From CAZDOD01 sp964506935 (GTDB lineage: Bacteria; Desulfobacterota; Zymogenia; Zymogenales; Zymogenaceae): 26,164 nt of DNA. Below, piece by piece: positions 1-9,236 of the stretch. The first letter of the stretch is position 1, and every line of letters starts with the position of its first letter. The notes under the pieces are model-generated. The model saw nothing but the letters and a program-made list of their open reading frames with translations, had not been told where the DNA came from and ran no database searches. Made by a program: the position numbers and the translations under genes. Location of the stretch: positions 1 to 26,164 of the forward strand of contig CAZDOD010000011.1 of NCBI GenBank assembly GCA_964506935.1, read 5' to 3'.

Positions 1-515
1 TCAACTCCATCTATCTTGGGTCTCTCTCCACTGGTTTCCTTTTTTAAGATTTCTATCTCACCCGAATAATATATCGCTAGTCCCTCCGCGAACCACATGG
101 GGGTCTTGTCGCCCCATTTGTGGTGGATAAAGACTAAAGCCACCTCGTGCCTGACGACATTTGTCAAAACATCCCTCTCTTTCAAGACAGAAATCGGCTG
201 GAGATATATCGCGCCGTCCACCATCGCCGAGGCAGACCACCACGGGAGTTTCGTGTGATAGGTGAAGTCTCCACATCTAGCGAAGATCAGTACGTCTATC
301 GATCTTGGGACTATATCTCCGAGATATTTTACCATATCTTCATAGGCCGACTCTAGGATTTCTTTGAGTGTTCCGAGATCCCCTGCGGTGATATTCTCTT
401 CAAAGTAGATATTGAAATTTTTGGTCTGTGCTGTTTTGAAATCTTCAGCAAAGGCCAAACAAAAAAGAGATAACAGGATCATCGAAGTGACAACCATAAA
501 AAAAGACCTTCTCAA
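1..515 (-). CDS. Secreted MA-type (gluzincin-like) metallopeptidase, partial at left edge
   Basis: The gene reads leftward off the window, so only its first 171 codons are seen. I start it at TTG 515, which overlaps the stop of the preceding transpeptidase gene and follows a good GGGAGG ribosome site about 8 nt upstream. The downstream ATG (497) would cut into the signal peptide. Residues 1 to about 23 are a classical signal peptide ending L-A-F-A before E-D-F, so the protein is exported. The sequence then resembles the peptidase MA fold: His123-Glu124 followed by W-F-A-E-G-L-A with Glu144, the expected HE and distal E zinc-site pieces. The second histidine of HExxH is Leu127, so the site may be altered or inactive. 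It ends the run containing the macroglobulin and transpeptidase, so an envelope role is likely. The family assignment is moderate; the function is inferred. Confidence 0.62.
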   Translation of the reverse strand, partial: MRRSFFMVVTSMILLSLFCLAFAEDFKTAQTKNFNIYFEENITAGDLGTLKEILESAYEDMVKYLGDIVPRSIDVLIFARCGDFTYHTKLPWWSASAMVDGAIYLQPISVLKERDVLTNVVRHEVALVFIHHKWGDKTPMWFAEGLAIYYSGEIEILKKETSGERPKIDGV

Positions 516-1537
516 TCCCCGTTACCTCCCTCTTCTATCTTAAAGTATGCCTCGAATATCTCCCTCGCGACAGGTGCCGCGTCTTCTCCCCCCGTGCCCC
601 GATAGATAAAGACCAGAACGCCGATTTTCGGGTTTTTTTGGGGATAGAATCCGATAAACCAGCCGTGTGTTCGATCGGAGCTCCCCAGAAATCCCCCCGT
701 TCCGGTCTTCCCGATTATTTCAAAACCTTCGATATCGGCACGAGACGCCGTCCCGTATTTTACCGCCTCGAACATCCCCCTTTTTATCACTGTCTCCGAG
801 CGGGATACCTCAACCACCTCTTTGATCTCCGAGACAAATGAGGCTATGTCTTTTTCCTCTGGGGTTACTTTTGGATAAAATATCTTTCCGCCGTTTATCA
901 GTGCCGATAGATAGACAATCACCTGCATGGGGTTCGCGATGATTTTATCGGTGTCTCCGATGGCGTAATCCTCGATGTCATCTAAACCGGGAGAAAGGAG
1001 TCTCCCGGCCTCCTCCATGGCGAGGTTTACGCCGGTTTTTTCTCCGAAGCCGAGGTCTCGGAGCGCAAGATATGTGCGCTCGGCACCGGTGATGTGAGAG
1101 AGGTTATAGAAATATACGTTGCAGGAATGGCTGATGGCACGGGTCAGATCGAGGGCCCCGTGACCGCGGGTGTCCCAACATGAGAAACGCCTCCCCGAAA
1201 GTACAACGCTCCCATTGCAGACAAAGACCATATTCGGGTCGATTACCCCGTCTTCGAGCCCGGCCCATACAGTCACGAGCTTTATGAGGGAACCGGGGGG
1301 GAATGCCCTTCTAGTGGCCATATCCTCCCCCACGATCACCCGTATCCTCCCCGATGAGGGGTCGGTGATTATTACCGCCCCTTCTATATCACCAAGGGCT
1401 TTTATAGAAGCTTCATGAAGCAGGGCGTCTTTTTTAAGCTCCTCTTTTGGATCGGGCCCCTTCGCACATCCAGAGATGAATACAAGAAGGATGATTAGAA
1501 GGGGCCTCGTCCTCGAAGTAAAAAACGATATCAACAA
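512..1537 (-). CDS. Penicillin-binding transpeptidase-domain lipoprotein
   Basis: This 341-residue protein carries the three motifs of serine DD-transpeptidases in order: S-L-I-K (Ser83 nucleophile, Lys86), S-C-N (138-140) and K-T-G-T (277-280). The N-terminus is a lipoprotein signal (I-S-G-C, lipidated Cys24), so it should be anchored in an envelope membrane facing the periplasm. It lacks a glycosyltransferase domain and the large N-terminal pedestal of class B PBPs, so it is a minimal transpeptidase. Start codons are TTG (1537 or 1534), four bases after the macroglobulin stop, so translational coupling is likely. Bacterial alpha-2-macroglobulins are known to be genetically linked to PBP1C (E. 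coli yfhM-pbpC); here a transpeptidase sits next to a YfaS-type homologue, suggesting peptidoglycan repair coupled to protease trapping. That coupling is inference; the domain call is firm. Confidence 0.85.
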   Translation of the reverse strand: MLISFFTSRTRPLLIILLVFISGCAKGPDPKEELKKDALLHEASIKALGDIEGAVIITDPSSGRIRVIVGEDMATRRAFPPGSLIKLVTVWAGLEDGVIDPNMVFVCNGSVVLSGRRFSCWDTRGHGALDLTRAISHSCNVYFYNLSHITGAERTYLALRDLGFGEKTGVNLAMEEAGRLLSPGLDDIEDYAIGDTDKIIANPMQVIVYLSALINGGKIFYPKVTPEEKDIASFVSEIKEVVEVSRSETVIKRGMFEAVKYGTASRADIEGFEIIGKTGTGGFLGSSDRTHGWFIGFYPQKNPKIGVLVFIYRGTGGEDAAPVAREIFEAYFKIEEGGNGD

Positions 1538-1541
1538 CCTG

Positions 1542-4500
1542 TCATTTTGCCTCGTTTATCACCAACTCACCGCTTTTGGTCCGTCCGTAGCGATCGGGAT
1601 AATACATAAGATATGCCTCTGACGGCATTACCTCAAAGACGCCGGGTATCTGTGCCCTCAAAATATATTTGAAGGTGTGGGTACCCTTTTTCATATATGA
1701 GAGCGATAGCGCTATCCTCTCATCCCTGATCTCCCTTCCGGCGTACCAGTAATGATATCTGCCATCGTAGAAATCATCTCCGGCGATTATGTAGTCCTCG
1801 TCGTCGGTTATCGGTTCACATCCGGCGGGGAAGTAGTCCTCGAGGAGGAAGTAGGAGGAGTCTTCATTCGTTGTGACGTCGACCTTTACGAGGATTTCGT
1901 CACCGCTCGAAACCGGGCCGACAAGAGGCTCCTTTACGTAGGTAATCTCCCTATCCTTGACCTCTTTTTTGAGGAGGTAATATTCCCTCTTTACACTAAA
2001 GCCGGAAGATAGCGGCTCGATATCACCGACATCGGTGAAGTAAGTAAAGACAGAAGAATAGTAGACGCTCCCCGGCCCGTCCTTTTTTAGCTCTATCGTG
2101 TTTTCGCCGGTCTTGAGCTTGTCATCCGAAACTCTGATCGATGTAAAATCTCCCAGCATATTGTTTTTATTTACGTGGACGTCAACTAGCTCTTCGCCGT
2201 TTAACATAAGTGAAAGGTCGTAATCGGGGTGCATCTCACCGGTTCGGGATAGGTAGTCACTCATCGCATAGATGATCTTTCCCGATGCCTTCGTCGAGCG
2301 CCAGTAGCTACCGGTCCTGTTTATGATGAGCCAGCGGATCGCCTTTGGGATCAGGGGATTATCGATATCCCTCCTCGCCATAACCCTTAGCATATAGGCG
2401 GTGGTCTCGAGTTCGTCCGCTTCCCACTGCCACCAATAAAATTCTTCACCTTTATATCCCCAGTGGACGTACCCATCCTCTTCTATTTTTTCGGCCAATA
2501 GCATATCGTAGAGGGTACGTGCCTTCCCCTCGACGCCCATGTTTTCGTATGCGAGAAGAAGCATCGCCTTCGAGATCGCTGTCAATTCATCTGCTTTGTC
2601 AAACATCTCGTCGAGCCACTCGAGTTTCAGGGAATCCGTGTGTGAAAGCACATAGAGTGCGTAGACCCTGACGGAGTCCTCTTTTATCTCGTCAAGCTGT
2701 GAGATTAGTGACGCCGTTCCCCTCTTGATTACATTTTCATCGATTTTGATGTCGATGCCGGTCTCAGGTAGGATCCTACTTGCCTCGATGAGGCCGTAGA
2801 GTACGTAGGCGGTCATATAGGGATCTGTATCATCATCCTCATACCAGCCCCAGCCGTCGTCGTCGTGCTGGCGTTTGTAGAGCACCGAAAGCCCGCTGTT
2901 TATGTAGTCGGGGAGGTCCTCTTCTATTCCGTTGTATGTTAGGTCAAGTTTCTTAAGTACCGAGCTTACCATAACTGATGGCAAGAACCTTGCCATTACC
3001 TGCTCGTTTCACCCGTATGGGTAACCGACAAGAAAAGGTATGGCGGAAAGCATCGTATTGACCAGAGTCGGCGAGATGTCGATTTGGAGCTCCGAGGCGT
3101 TCTTTATCGACTCTCTTGGCTTTACGAATGTCAATTTCAGGCTCCCCGAATCCTTGATGATCTCCCTCATGTCGTTTTCGGTTACCTTTATCCCCATCGG
3201 GAGGACGGGAATCGTAAGCTCCATACCGTCTGACTCTTCATTCGTCATCGCCTTTGCCGTAAGCACAGCGGATCCGACGTCGGTCGCCCTGACCTTCCAG
3301 TCTATCCTCCACTCCGAATTTTTCGGGACGATTACTTCTTTCGGCGAACCGCCCAAGAGCTCGAGGCCCGAGATCTCGAAGGTGAACTTTACCTTCTTGT
3401 CCTCGGAGAGATAATTATGGGCTATTGTCGAGATGATAAGCTCGTCTCCCTGACGGAAGAACCTCGGCGTCTCAATCCTGACGATAAGGTCTTTTCTCGA
3501 AATGACCCTGTATGTCATCTCGCCCACCTCACTTCCCTTTGTGACACCCCTTACGGTGGCCCTCCAGCGGGTGAGGTTGTCAGGGAATTTCAGGGTCGCC
3601 GTAGCGGTGCCGTCTATCCCCGTCTTTATCGACGGGGACCAGTACATCGTATCTTTAAAATCCTTTCTGATCCTCGGCTCTACAAGGCTATCTCCCTTGA
3701 AATCCGCAAGCGTGGTCTCTTTTCCCTCCAATGCGGCAAGGAGTCCTTTGCGGTGGGAGTATCCGTAGAAACTGAAATACAGCGATGAGGATGTCTCGAC
3801 GATGTGGGGGTAGAGTTTATAAAAATATTTCTCTATCTCGACAACCGTCTCAGGGGAGATGGCGTAGATTGCGTCGTCTACCATGCCGAGCGAGACCTCG
3901 CATGATACCGGTTTCCCGCGGGAGTCCGTGGTCTTGATCTTAAACGTCCCCTCCTCCTGCGGCTCGTAGACCTCTTTATCCGATATGATCTCGATATTGA
4001 TGAATTTGTGTTCGGGTGGTATTACGACCCTCTTTGTCTCGGTGTATAGCTCGTCGTTGAAGATCAGGCTCGCCGTAACGAACATGTTCGGGGTGTGCTT
4101 GTCTTCTATCTTGAGATCGAGCATTGCCGATCCACCCTTTATCTTCATGACATATACGTCGTTTATCGAGCGGCTCTCGGTGGTCACAAGCATATGTGTA
4201 TCCTCGACAGGCGATATGATGAGGATATGGGCGGTGTCCCCCAAGGCGTAGGTGTCTTTATCGGGGATGATCGATATGCTGCCCTCGGATATATCGCCCG
4301 CATAACCGCGTGCCCAGTCGTAACAGTATGCGTAGTCTTTAGAGGTGGTAAAGTTCCCGAATGTGTCAAACGAGGTCGCGACGAAATCCACCCTCCCGGT
4401 GCCCTTTACCTGATATTTAAAGGTGACCTCCCCGTCAGGTTCGGTTATACCCGTTAGAGTCTGGGAGTAGGTCATGACATTTTTTTCCTGGTCCGTCTCT

Positions 4501-6197
4501 GTGGCAATAAGGTTTACATTGATCCCCCCCACACCCTTGTTGTCAAAGTCGAGGGCGGATACCGTCACATTCGCCTCATCACCGGGAGAATAGATCCAGC
4601 GGTTGGCCCTTACTATCATCGAGAAGTTCGATCTTGCGACCTTTACGGCGGTGCTTCCCGATACCTCGCGGCGGGAGAGATCCGTGACCACGGCCTCGAT
4701 GGTGAACGTATAGTCATTGTCTTCGCCTTCCGCGAAGCGTGAGGTGTCCACCTTGATGGTCAATTTTCCGTCGTCGTTAAGGACGGCGCTTCCGGAGTCT
4801 ACCATGACCCTGTCGTGGGTCCAGTAGTAATCGTCATCCATGAAGTACCATCCCCATTCGTATCCCCACCACCAGGGCCTCTCATATACCGAACGGTAGA
4901 TGACGTATTCGACCTGGCCTCCGGAAACGGGGCTACCAAAATAATATTTCGCATCGACATTCGCCGTAATCCGTGCGCCCCTGATGTAGACGTCAGAGTC
5001 GGTCTCGACCTTCACCTCAAATTCGGGTTTTTTATACTCCTCGACTTTGAAGTAGCTGTAAAAATTCGTGTCATCGAAAAACACGATGATATCGTATTCC
5101 CCCAGGGGCGGTTCGGGGCCGAGCTTGAAATCGCCCGACAGGCTCCCGAACTCGTTGATCGTAAGGTCCTTCCTATAGATCTCATTCCCCTTTGAGTCCT
5201 TGATTATGACAAGGTATGTATCGTTTCGATCGGGGACTTCGAGCCCCGACTTTTTCGCCTCCCTTATGATGGAGCGAAAATAAACCGTATGATTCGGGCG
5301 GTATACGGGCCTGTCGGTATAGGTATATACCCTGTCTTTTGAGTCCGACCACCAAAAATATGTGTAGGGGTCGGCCAACGTGAAGTTGTCATCCTTTTCG
5401 GCGAAGACGTAAAGGCTGTAATTTTCGCCGATATCGGCCTCGGAATAGAAGATACCGTCTCTGTTGGTCTTGCCGGACGCCAGCGGCTTTTTATCCGAAC
5501 CCCAGATCGAGACCTTTACGCCGCTCTCGGGCTCCCCCGTGACCCTGTCTGTTACATACATGAGATCATCGGTGGGGGAGTTCTTGACGATGAAGGCGAT
5601 TGAAGAGACCACGACCGCCGTGTATGCGACCATGTCCTGATATATTGCCTCAACGAGGTAAACACCCACATCGTCGATCTTGATCGGGATCTCATGGTAT
5701 TCCCATTTACCCTTTTTGGTGTAGACGAGCCTCTCCTCCCAGCGATTTATGAGCTTATATCCATCGAGAACGGGAAAGAGCTCGTAGGACTGGGGTGGAG
5801 GGGATTCGGGCTCGGAGACGTGGGGAAGGCCGAGCGCCGACACCACCTCTTTTCTGATGTCTTCGGAGAGGACCGATCTATAGTCCTCCCGAAATAGGCC
5901 CAAGACCTTTCTCTTTACACCCCCGGCCATCTCCGACGGGCTTGACAGGTCCCTTTTTGTCTTCATTGTGGGGCTGTGGACGTCACTCAGATCGAGGAAG
6001 TAGGATACAGGATCGTCAATCCTGTACAGGCGGATATCGAGTGCAGGGACGTCCATAGACGAGATCGTGATCGTAGCCTCTTCTTGTGGAGTGAAGATTT
6101 TATTTGTCGAAAGATCGAAGCTGGCTGAAAATGAGTTTTGAGAAAATCCCAAGACTCCGATTAATATCAAAAAAGCGATTATCGTTGACCTTTTCAT
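1542..6197 (-). CDS. Selenocysteine-containing alpha-2-macroglobulin (YfaS-type), UGA recoded at codon 1063
   Basis: Read through one in-frame UGA (3011-3009) this is a 1551-residue protein, the usual size of bacterial alpha-2-macroglobulins. I start at ATG 6197 because AGGAG lies 8 nt upstream and the signal peptide (1-25) follows directly. Seen in order: N-terminal macroglobulin domains; an MG2-type domain near 290-385 (Y-T-D-R-P-V-Y-R-P); a Trp/Tyr-rich stretch near 438-458; the A2M signature domain near 848-940 (Y-W-S-P ... L-T-R-W-R); the thioester domain from about 1050; and a C-terminal receptor-binding-like domain. The thioester motif C-x-E-Q reads Sec1063-Asn-Glu-Gln1066, flanked by the conserved G-Y-P-Y-G and R-F-L-P. 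Family members trap attacking proteases and bind them covalently by this bond, in bacteria in the periplasm. Without recoding there would be a 1062-residue protein lacking the reactive domain plus a downstream ORF with no good ribosome site. Sec insertion is inferred from the motif, the hairpin and selA. Confidence 0.88.
2961..3008 (-). promoter_or_regulatory. Bacterial SECIS-like hairpin immediately downstream of in-frame UGA
   Basis: In the mRNA sense, 12 nt after the UGA begins a perfect 8-bp stem, AUGGCAAG (2996-2989) with CUUGCCAU (2985-2978), closed by the loop GUU (2988-2986). If the top G-C pair opens, the loop is GGUUC, close to the GGUCU loop of E. coli fdhF. There are 20 nt between the UGA and the loop, within the range known for bacterial SECIS elements, and the loop starts with G then U as SelB binding needs. 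A lower stem CGAGC (3006-3002) with GCUCG (2965-2961) can add 5 bp. The element lies inside the coding sequence, as bacterial SECIS elements do. Confidence 0.8.
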
Positions 6198-6257
6198 TTT
6201 ATTTTCTCCTATGATAATCAAAGATAATAGTCCTTGAAAAGTTTTGCAGTAGCCTTG

Positions 6258-6286
6258 ATTATACTACCTTATATCTCCCTAAAAAG
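6258..6286 (-). promoter_or_regulatory. Possible internal promoter before the macroglobulin gene
   Basis: In the 123-nt gap between the DUF1175 gene and the macroglobulin gene there is a perfect TATAAT (6258-6263, minus strand). At 17-nt spacing the -35 position is only CTTTTT (6281-6286), so the site is good at -10 and poor at -35. Predicted transcription would begin near 6250, leaving a leader of about 50 nt before ATG 6197. It may give the macroglobulin extra or independent transcription within the longer run. Confidence 0.35.
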
Positions 6287-6320
6287 CGTAATTTCCTCTT
6301 TGAAATTCCAAGTCACCTGC

Positions 6321-7397
6321 TCAGTCCAATATTTTAAACCTGAAGTATCCCAAAAAATGGTCGTTTTCCGCCTTCGGCCTCCAGCGTTCGTCGGGGTGTT
6401 CCATCAGGGTCTTGAGCCTGACTTTCCTCACCTCTCCGGCATCGGTGTCCCTCGGGCCTGTGTGATAGACCAACCAGTCGTCATCGTCTCCTTCGGAGTC
6501 ATCATCCTTCCCCCACTCCCCCAAAAATATCATTACGTGATAGGGCATTTCGTGGTTGTCGGGATTGAAGTAAAATAGGAGGTCTCCGGGGAGGGCGTTT
6601 TTTTGGCTCATCCCGATGGATACTACGTTGTAGTTGAGGAGGACACCCGTTGTTGCGGCGGGGGAGAATTTTTCGTCGACATCTTCGGGGACAAAGGCGC
6701 CGTTGCCCGTCCTGAAAACCTTTGTCCCAAGAAGCGGGACGCCGGGGTAGTTGTATTTCTTCACATCGGGAATTGAGGGGTTTAAAAGCGAGCTGTAAGA
6801 CTCAAAAAACTCCTCATTGTGGACCTTGAGTGCCTCGATGTAAGAGAATCTTATGAATCCAGCACAGTCGGTCGTGGTCTCCGACCAGCGGCGGTTCTTC
6901 TCGTAGACTTGAGATTCGGAGACCGTCGAGAACCACCTCCTGAAGTTGAGTCGGTCGGTGTCACCCATAAGTTCGGTGACATCCGGAAATCCGTCAGCGT
7001 CCCTGTCCCTGAAATCGGAGACGACATCGAGCCTTAATTCACCAGGCCTCAGTCCCTTGGCCTCGGCCGAAATCATGACCTCGCCGGCCTCGAAAGTCGA
7101 GACGAGTTTTGTCTTCGCCTTCCCATCAGAAAGCAGTAGGGGATTTTCGCCCACAAGCGAGACATCGACGCCGGAAAAAGAAAGATACACGGGAGAATCG
7201 ATACGGGCTGTCCTCCCCGAATCGGTGGCGGCCCTCACCATAATCGACACGGAATCCGTGCCGTTGGCGTAGATTGAGTCGGAAGAAGATGTAATCTCCA
7301 TATATGCCGGCTCCCCGCTACATGATATTATCAGGGTGGCGAAGATAGTAAGTACATAGACCCACCCCGCCACAAATATTTTTTTTGGCTCAATCAA
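6321..7397 (-). CDS. DUF1175 (YfaT-like) lipoprotein with NlpC/P60-type Cys-His site
   Basis: I start this 358-residue protein at TTG 7397, overlapping the end of the DUF2138 gene, because the reading then gives a short basic N-terminus, a hydrophobic core and the lipobox L-I-I-S-C with Cys26. Longer starts run through the upstream gene in another frame and make no signal peptide. After the anchor come an Ig-like (Big_1-like) segment (about 30-115), a D-x-D-x-D-G-x-x-D calcium-binding loop (about 128-137), and a DUF1175 domain with D-C-A-G-F (Cys178) and Y-H-V-M-I-F (His287), the spacing and wording of NlpC/P60-like cysteine hydrolases. E. coli yfaT, a DUF1175 gene, lies beside yfaS, matching this order. 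The likely role is cutting or binding peptidoglycan or a peptide near the macroglobulin; the substrate is unknown. No ATG is available and the start is uncertain. Confidence 0.8.
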   Translation of the reverse strand: MIEPKKIFVAGWVYVLTIFATLIISCSGEPAYMEITSSSDSIYANGTDSVSIMVRAATDSGRTARIDSPVYLSFSGVDVSLVGENPLLLSDGKAKTKLVSTFEAGEVMISAEAKGLRPGELRLDVVSDFRDRDADGFPDVTELMGDTDRLNFRRWFSTVSESQVYEKNRRWSETTTDCAGFIRFSYIEALKVHNEEFFESYSSLLNPSIPDVKKYNYPGVPLLGTKVFRTGNGAFVPEDVDEKFSPAATTGVLLNYNVVSIGMSQKNALPGDLLFYFNPDNHEMPYHVMIFLGEWGKDDDSEGDDDDWLVYHTGPRDTDAGEVRKVRLKTLMEHPDERWRPKAENDHFLGYFRFKILD

Positions 7398-9204
7398 GGT
7401 CACGAAAGACGAGCCTGAATTCACCTGCCATCGCCTCGCCCTCAAAGTTGATCCCGCCATAAAAAGATACGAATGACCTCCTAAAGTGCTCAAGAAAGGG
7501 GAGGAACCTTTTTTCGGCATCCCGATAAAGGAAATATTTATAGTGTGCCGAAAGGTTAACGAGATATGTCTCGAGTAAAGACACGGAGTTTTCGCCGTTG
7601 ACGAAGAGATAGAGGTCATAATTGTCTGCAGAAAGGTCGGTCTGGGAATCGGAAAACGCCTTTGTCTTTGAGAGAAAATCGGACGAGAAGTAATCCCCCT
7701 GATCTTTGAGATGCGGCTCGATTACAGACAGGGTCTCTATATCGATCAATCTCGACATCGTCGAGACGTCCCTAAATAAATATAGCCTTTCGTCTTTCAA
7801 GGCAAAGCCGGGATTCGCCTTAATCGGGCGTATATATTCCCTTCCGCTCCACTCAATAACGCTCTCTCTGAATTGGCCCATGTAGTAGATTTCGGCGCCG
7901 CCGTAGCTGATTAAATTCGGCCCCTCATCCCGAAATGCGTAATCGGAGAGCGAGGAAAGATTGGAGATCAATTGCCCTTCGCCATTATCGTTGACGCCGA
8001 AAGACGCCATTGTGAGAAGATGGGGCTCCCTACCCTCGTACCCCAATCCGGTGAGTGTGAAGAGCGCCCCCCCATCGAGGTTTTTGAGTATCCCGCCCTC
8101 TATATCGAATCCTGAGGAGAGTTTCCATTTATTGACTATTGAGATGTATTTTATTCTTTCCCCGACATCGTAAAACCAGTTTTGATAGAAGATCGAGTAT
8201 AGGACCTCGGGATCGAAGGCGTTAAAGGCCACTAGTGCGGCCGTCTCACCCGGGATGTTTTTAAGATCAAGGGTTTTCCTCCCTTCGAGCGCCCTGAAAT
8301 CGACCCCGGAATTATCAAGGTCATAGGGGGAGTAGAGGTGGATATCGGCGCCGAGGTCGGTAAATCTTACGCCAAGAAACAGCGATTCATTTCCGCCCAT
8401 GAGCTTCTCCGCCCTCCCGATGATGCCGGTTTCGCCCGCCTTCGGCTCGGTTATTCGGTGAAATAGTATTATATGGGAGTCTTTTTCGGATTTACCTTTG
8501 AGGGCAGATAGGTATTTTGTGAAATCGGGATCTTGAGACAGGGTGTTTGTGTCTCTGCCCGAGATCACCTCCCACTGCGAAAGGAGGGCGTGGGGAGAGT
8601 TCGATACAACGATATAGTCGGACAGCCTCTTATAGTATAGTTTTCTCCCCCCCACGTTTACCACCCACGGGGAAAATCCGAGGACGTCTTCATGTACGAT
8701 GCCTTTTTTGATTTGGGATACGATTTCAATAATCATGCCCTTAAACCAGCCGATCTCTACGACGGCGACCCACGCCGTCCTCCCCGATGCCTCGGTCTCG
8801 TAAAAAACCGCCCTCTTTCCTATGACGTAGAGGACGCGTTTTACGGTCACTTTTATTCCGAGTGCCTCTTCGACGTTGCCGAAGAGAGAGAGCACCGGGG
8901 CCGAGACGTCGGTCTTTATCGGCCCCTCAAAGAGCGACATATTTTTCACATCATTGTAGAAATCGCTTTTGAGGAGGGGCTTGAGACCTTTCTCGAGATT
9001 CTTGAAATAGACAAGGCTTTTTGCCGACCCGGGAACGATCTCGTAAAGCTCTTTTGTGTTTTTTGCCCAAACTTCACCGCTTTGGGATACGATAATAAGC
9101 GGAACTGCTATTAAGAGAAAAATTGCGAACAGAATCGCTCTATAGTTTACTAAGGGATTTTGCCTTTTTATATATGATTTCAGACCTTCATTATTCGGCT
9201 TCAC
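7390..9204 (-). CDS. DUF2138 (YfaA-like) exported/membrane-anchored protein
   Basis: This 604-residue protein starts at GTG 9204, which follows the strong ribosome site AAAGGAGG. A single hydrophobic segment (about 20-42) after a basic N-terminus suggests an uncleaved signal anchor or a signal peptide cut near 47, so the body is periplasmic. The body is mixed alpha/beta with no catalytic motif I can recognise. The family call rests on length, the phrasing near G-S-A-K-S-L-V-Y-F, and gene order: in E. coli yfaA (DUF2138), yfaT (DUF1175) and yfaS (alpha-2-macroglobulin) are consecutive, and here the same three follow in the same order. It overlaps the DUF1175 gene by 8 bases. Its biochemical role is unknown; it is presumably an accessory factor for the macroglobulin. 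Confidence 0.7.
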   Translation of the reverse strand: MKPNNEGLKSYIKRQNPLVNYRAILFAIFLLIAVPLIIVSQSGEVWAKNTKELYEIVPGSAKSLVYFKNLEKGLKPLLKSDFYNDVKNMSLFEGPIKTDVSAPVLSLFGNVEEALGIKVTVKRVLYVIGKRAVFYETEASGRTAWVAVVEIGWFKGMIIEIVSQIKKGIVHEDVLGFSPWVVNVGGRKLYYKRLSDYIVVSNSPHALLSQWEVISGRDTNTLSQDPDFTKYLSALKGKSEKDSHIILFHRITEPKAGETGIIGRAEKLMGGNESLFLGVRFTDLGADIHLYSPYDLDNSGVDFRALEGRKTLDLKNIPGETAALVAFNAFDPEVLYSIFYQNWFYDVGERIKYISIVNKWKLSSGFDIEGGILKNLDGGALFTLTGLGYEGREPHLLTMASFGVNDNGEGQLISNLSSLSDYAFRDEGPNLISYGGAEIYYMGQFRESVIEWSGREYIRPIKANPGFALKDERLYLFRDVSTMSRLIDIETLSVIEPHLKDQGDYFSSDFLSKTKAFSDSQTDLSADNYDLYLFVNGENSVSLLETYLVNLSAHYKYFLYRDAEKRFLPFLEHFRRSFVSFYGGINFEGEAMAGEFRLVFRDLD

Positions 9205-9236
9205 TATATCCTCCTTTAATAAAAGAAGATTCTTGT

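Noticed and set aside
2994..3011. Macroglobulin split into two separate genes or a pseudogene by a stop codon
   Set aside because: The frame is the same on both sides, both halves are intact and together give the normal family length. The second half has no convincing ribosome site at its first ATG, and the only stop is UGA exactly at the reactive Cys with a SECIS-like hairpin behind it.
3040..3788. Long plus-strand ORFs inside the macroglobulin and thiolase genes
   Set aside because: They are antisense shadows of strongly coding minus-strand genes, with no ribosome sites and no family features.
3009..6221. Macroglobulin start at 6221 rather than 6197
   Set aside because: The ribosome site AGGAG lies between the two; the shorter form starts directly with the signal peptide.
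6321..7619. 432-residue version of the DUF1175 protein starting at 7619
   Set aside because: The first 74 codons overlap the DUF2138 gene in another frame and do not look like a signal peptide; starting at TTG 7397 gives a clean lipoprotein signal.
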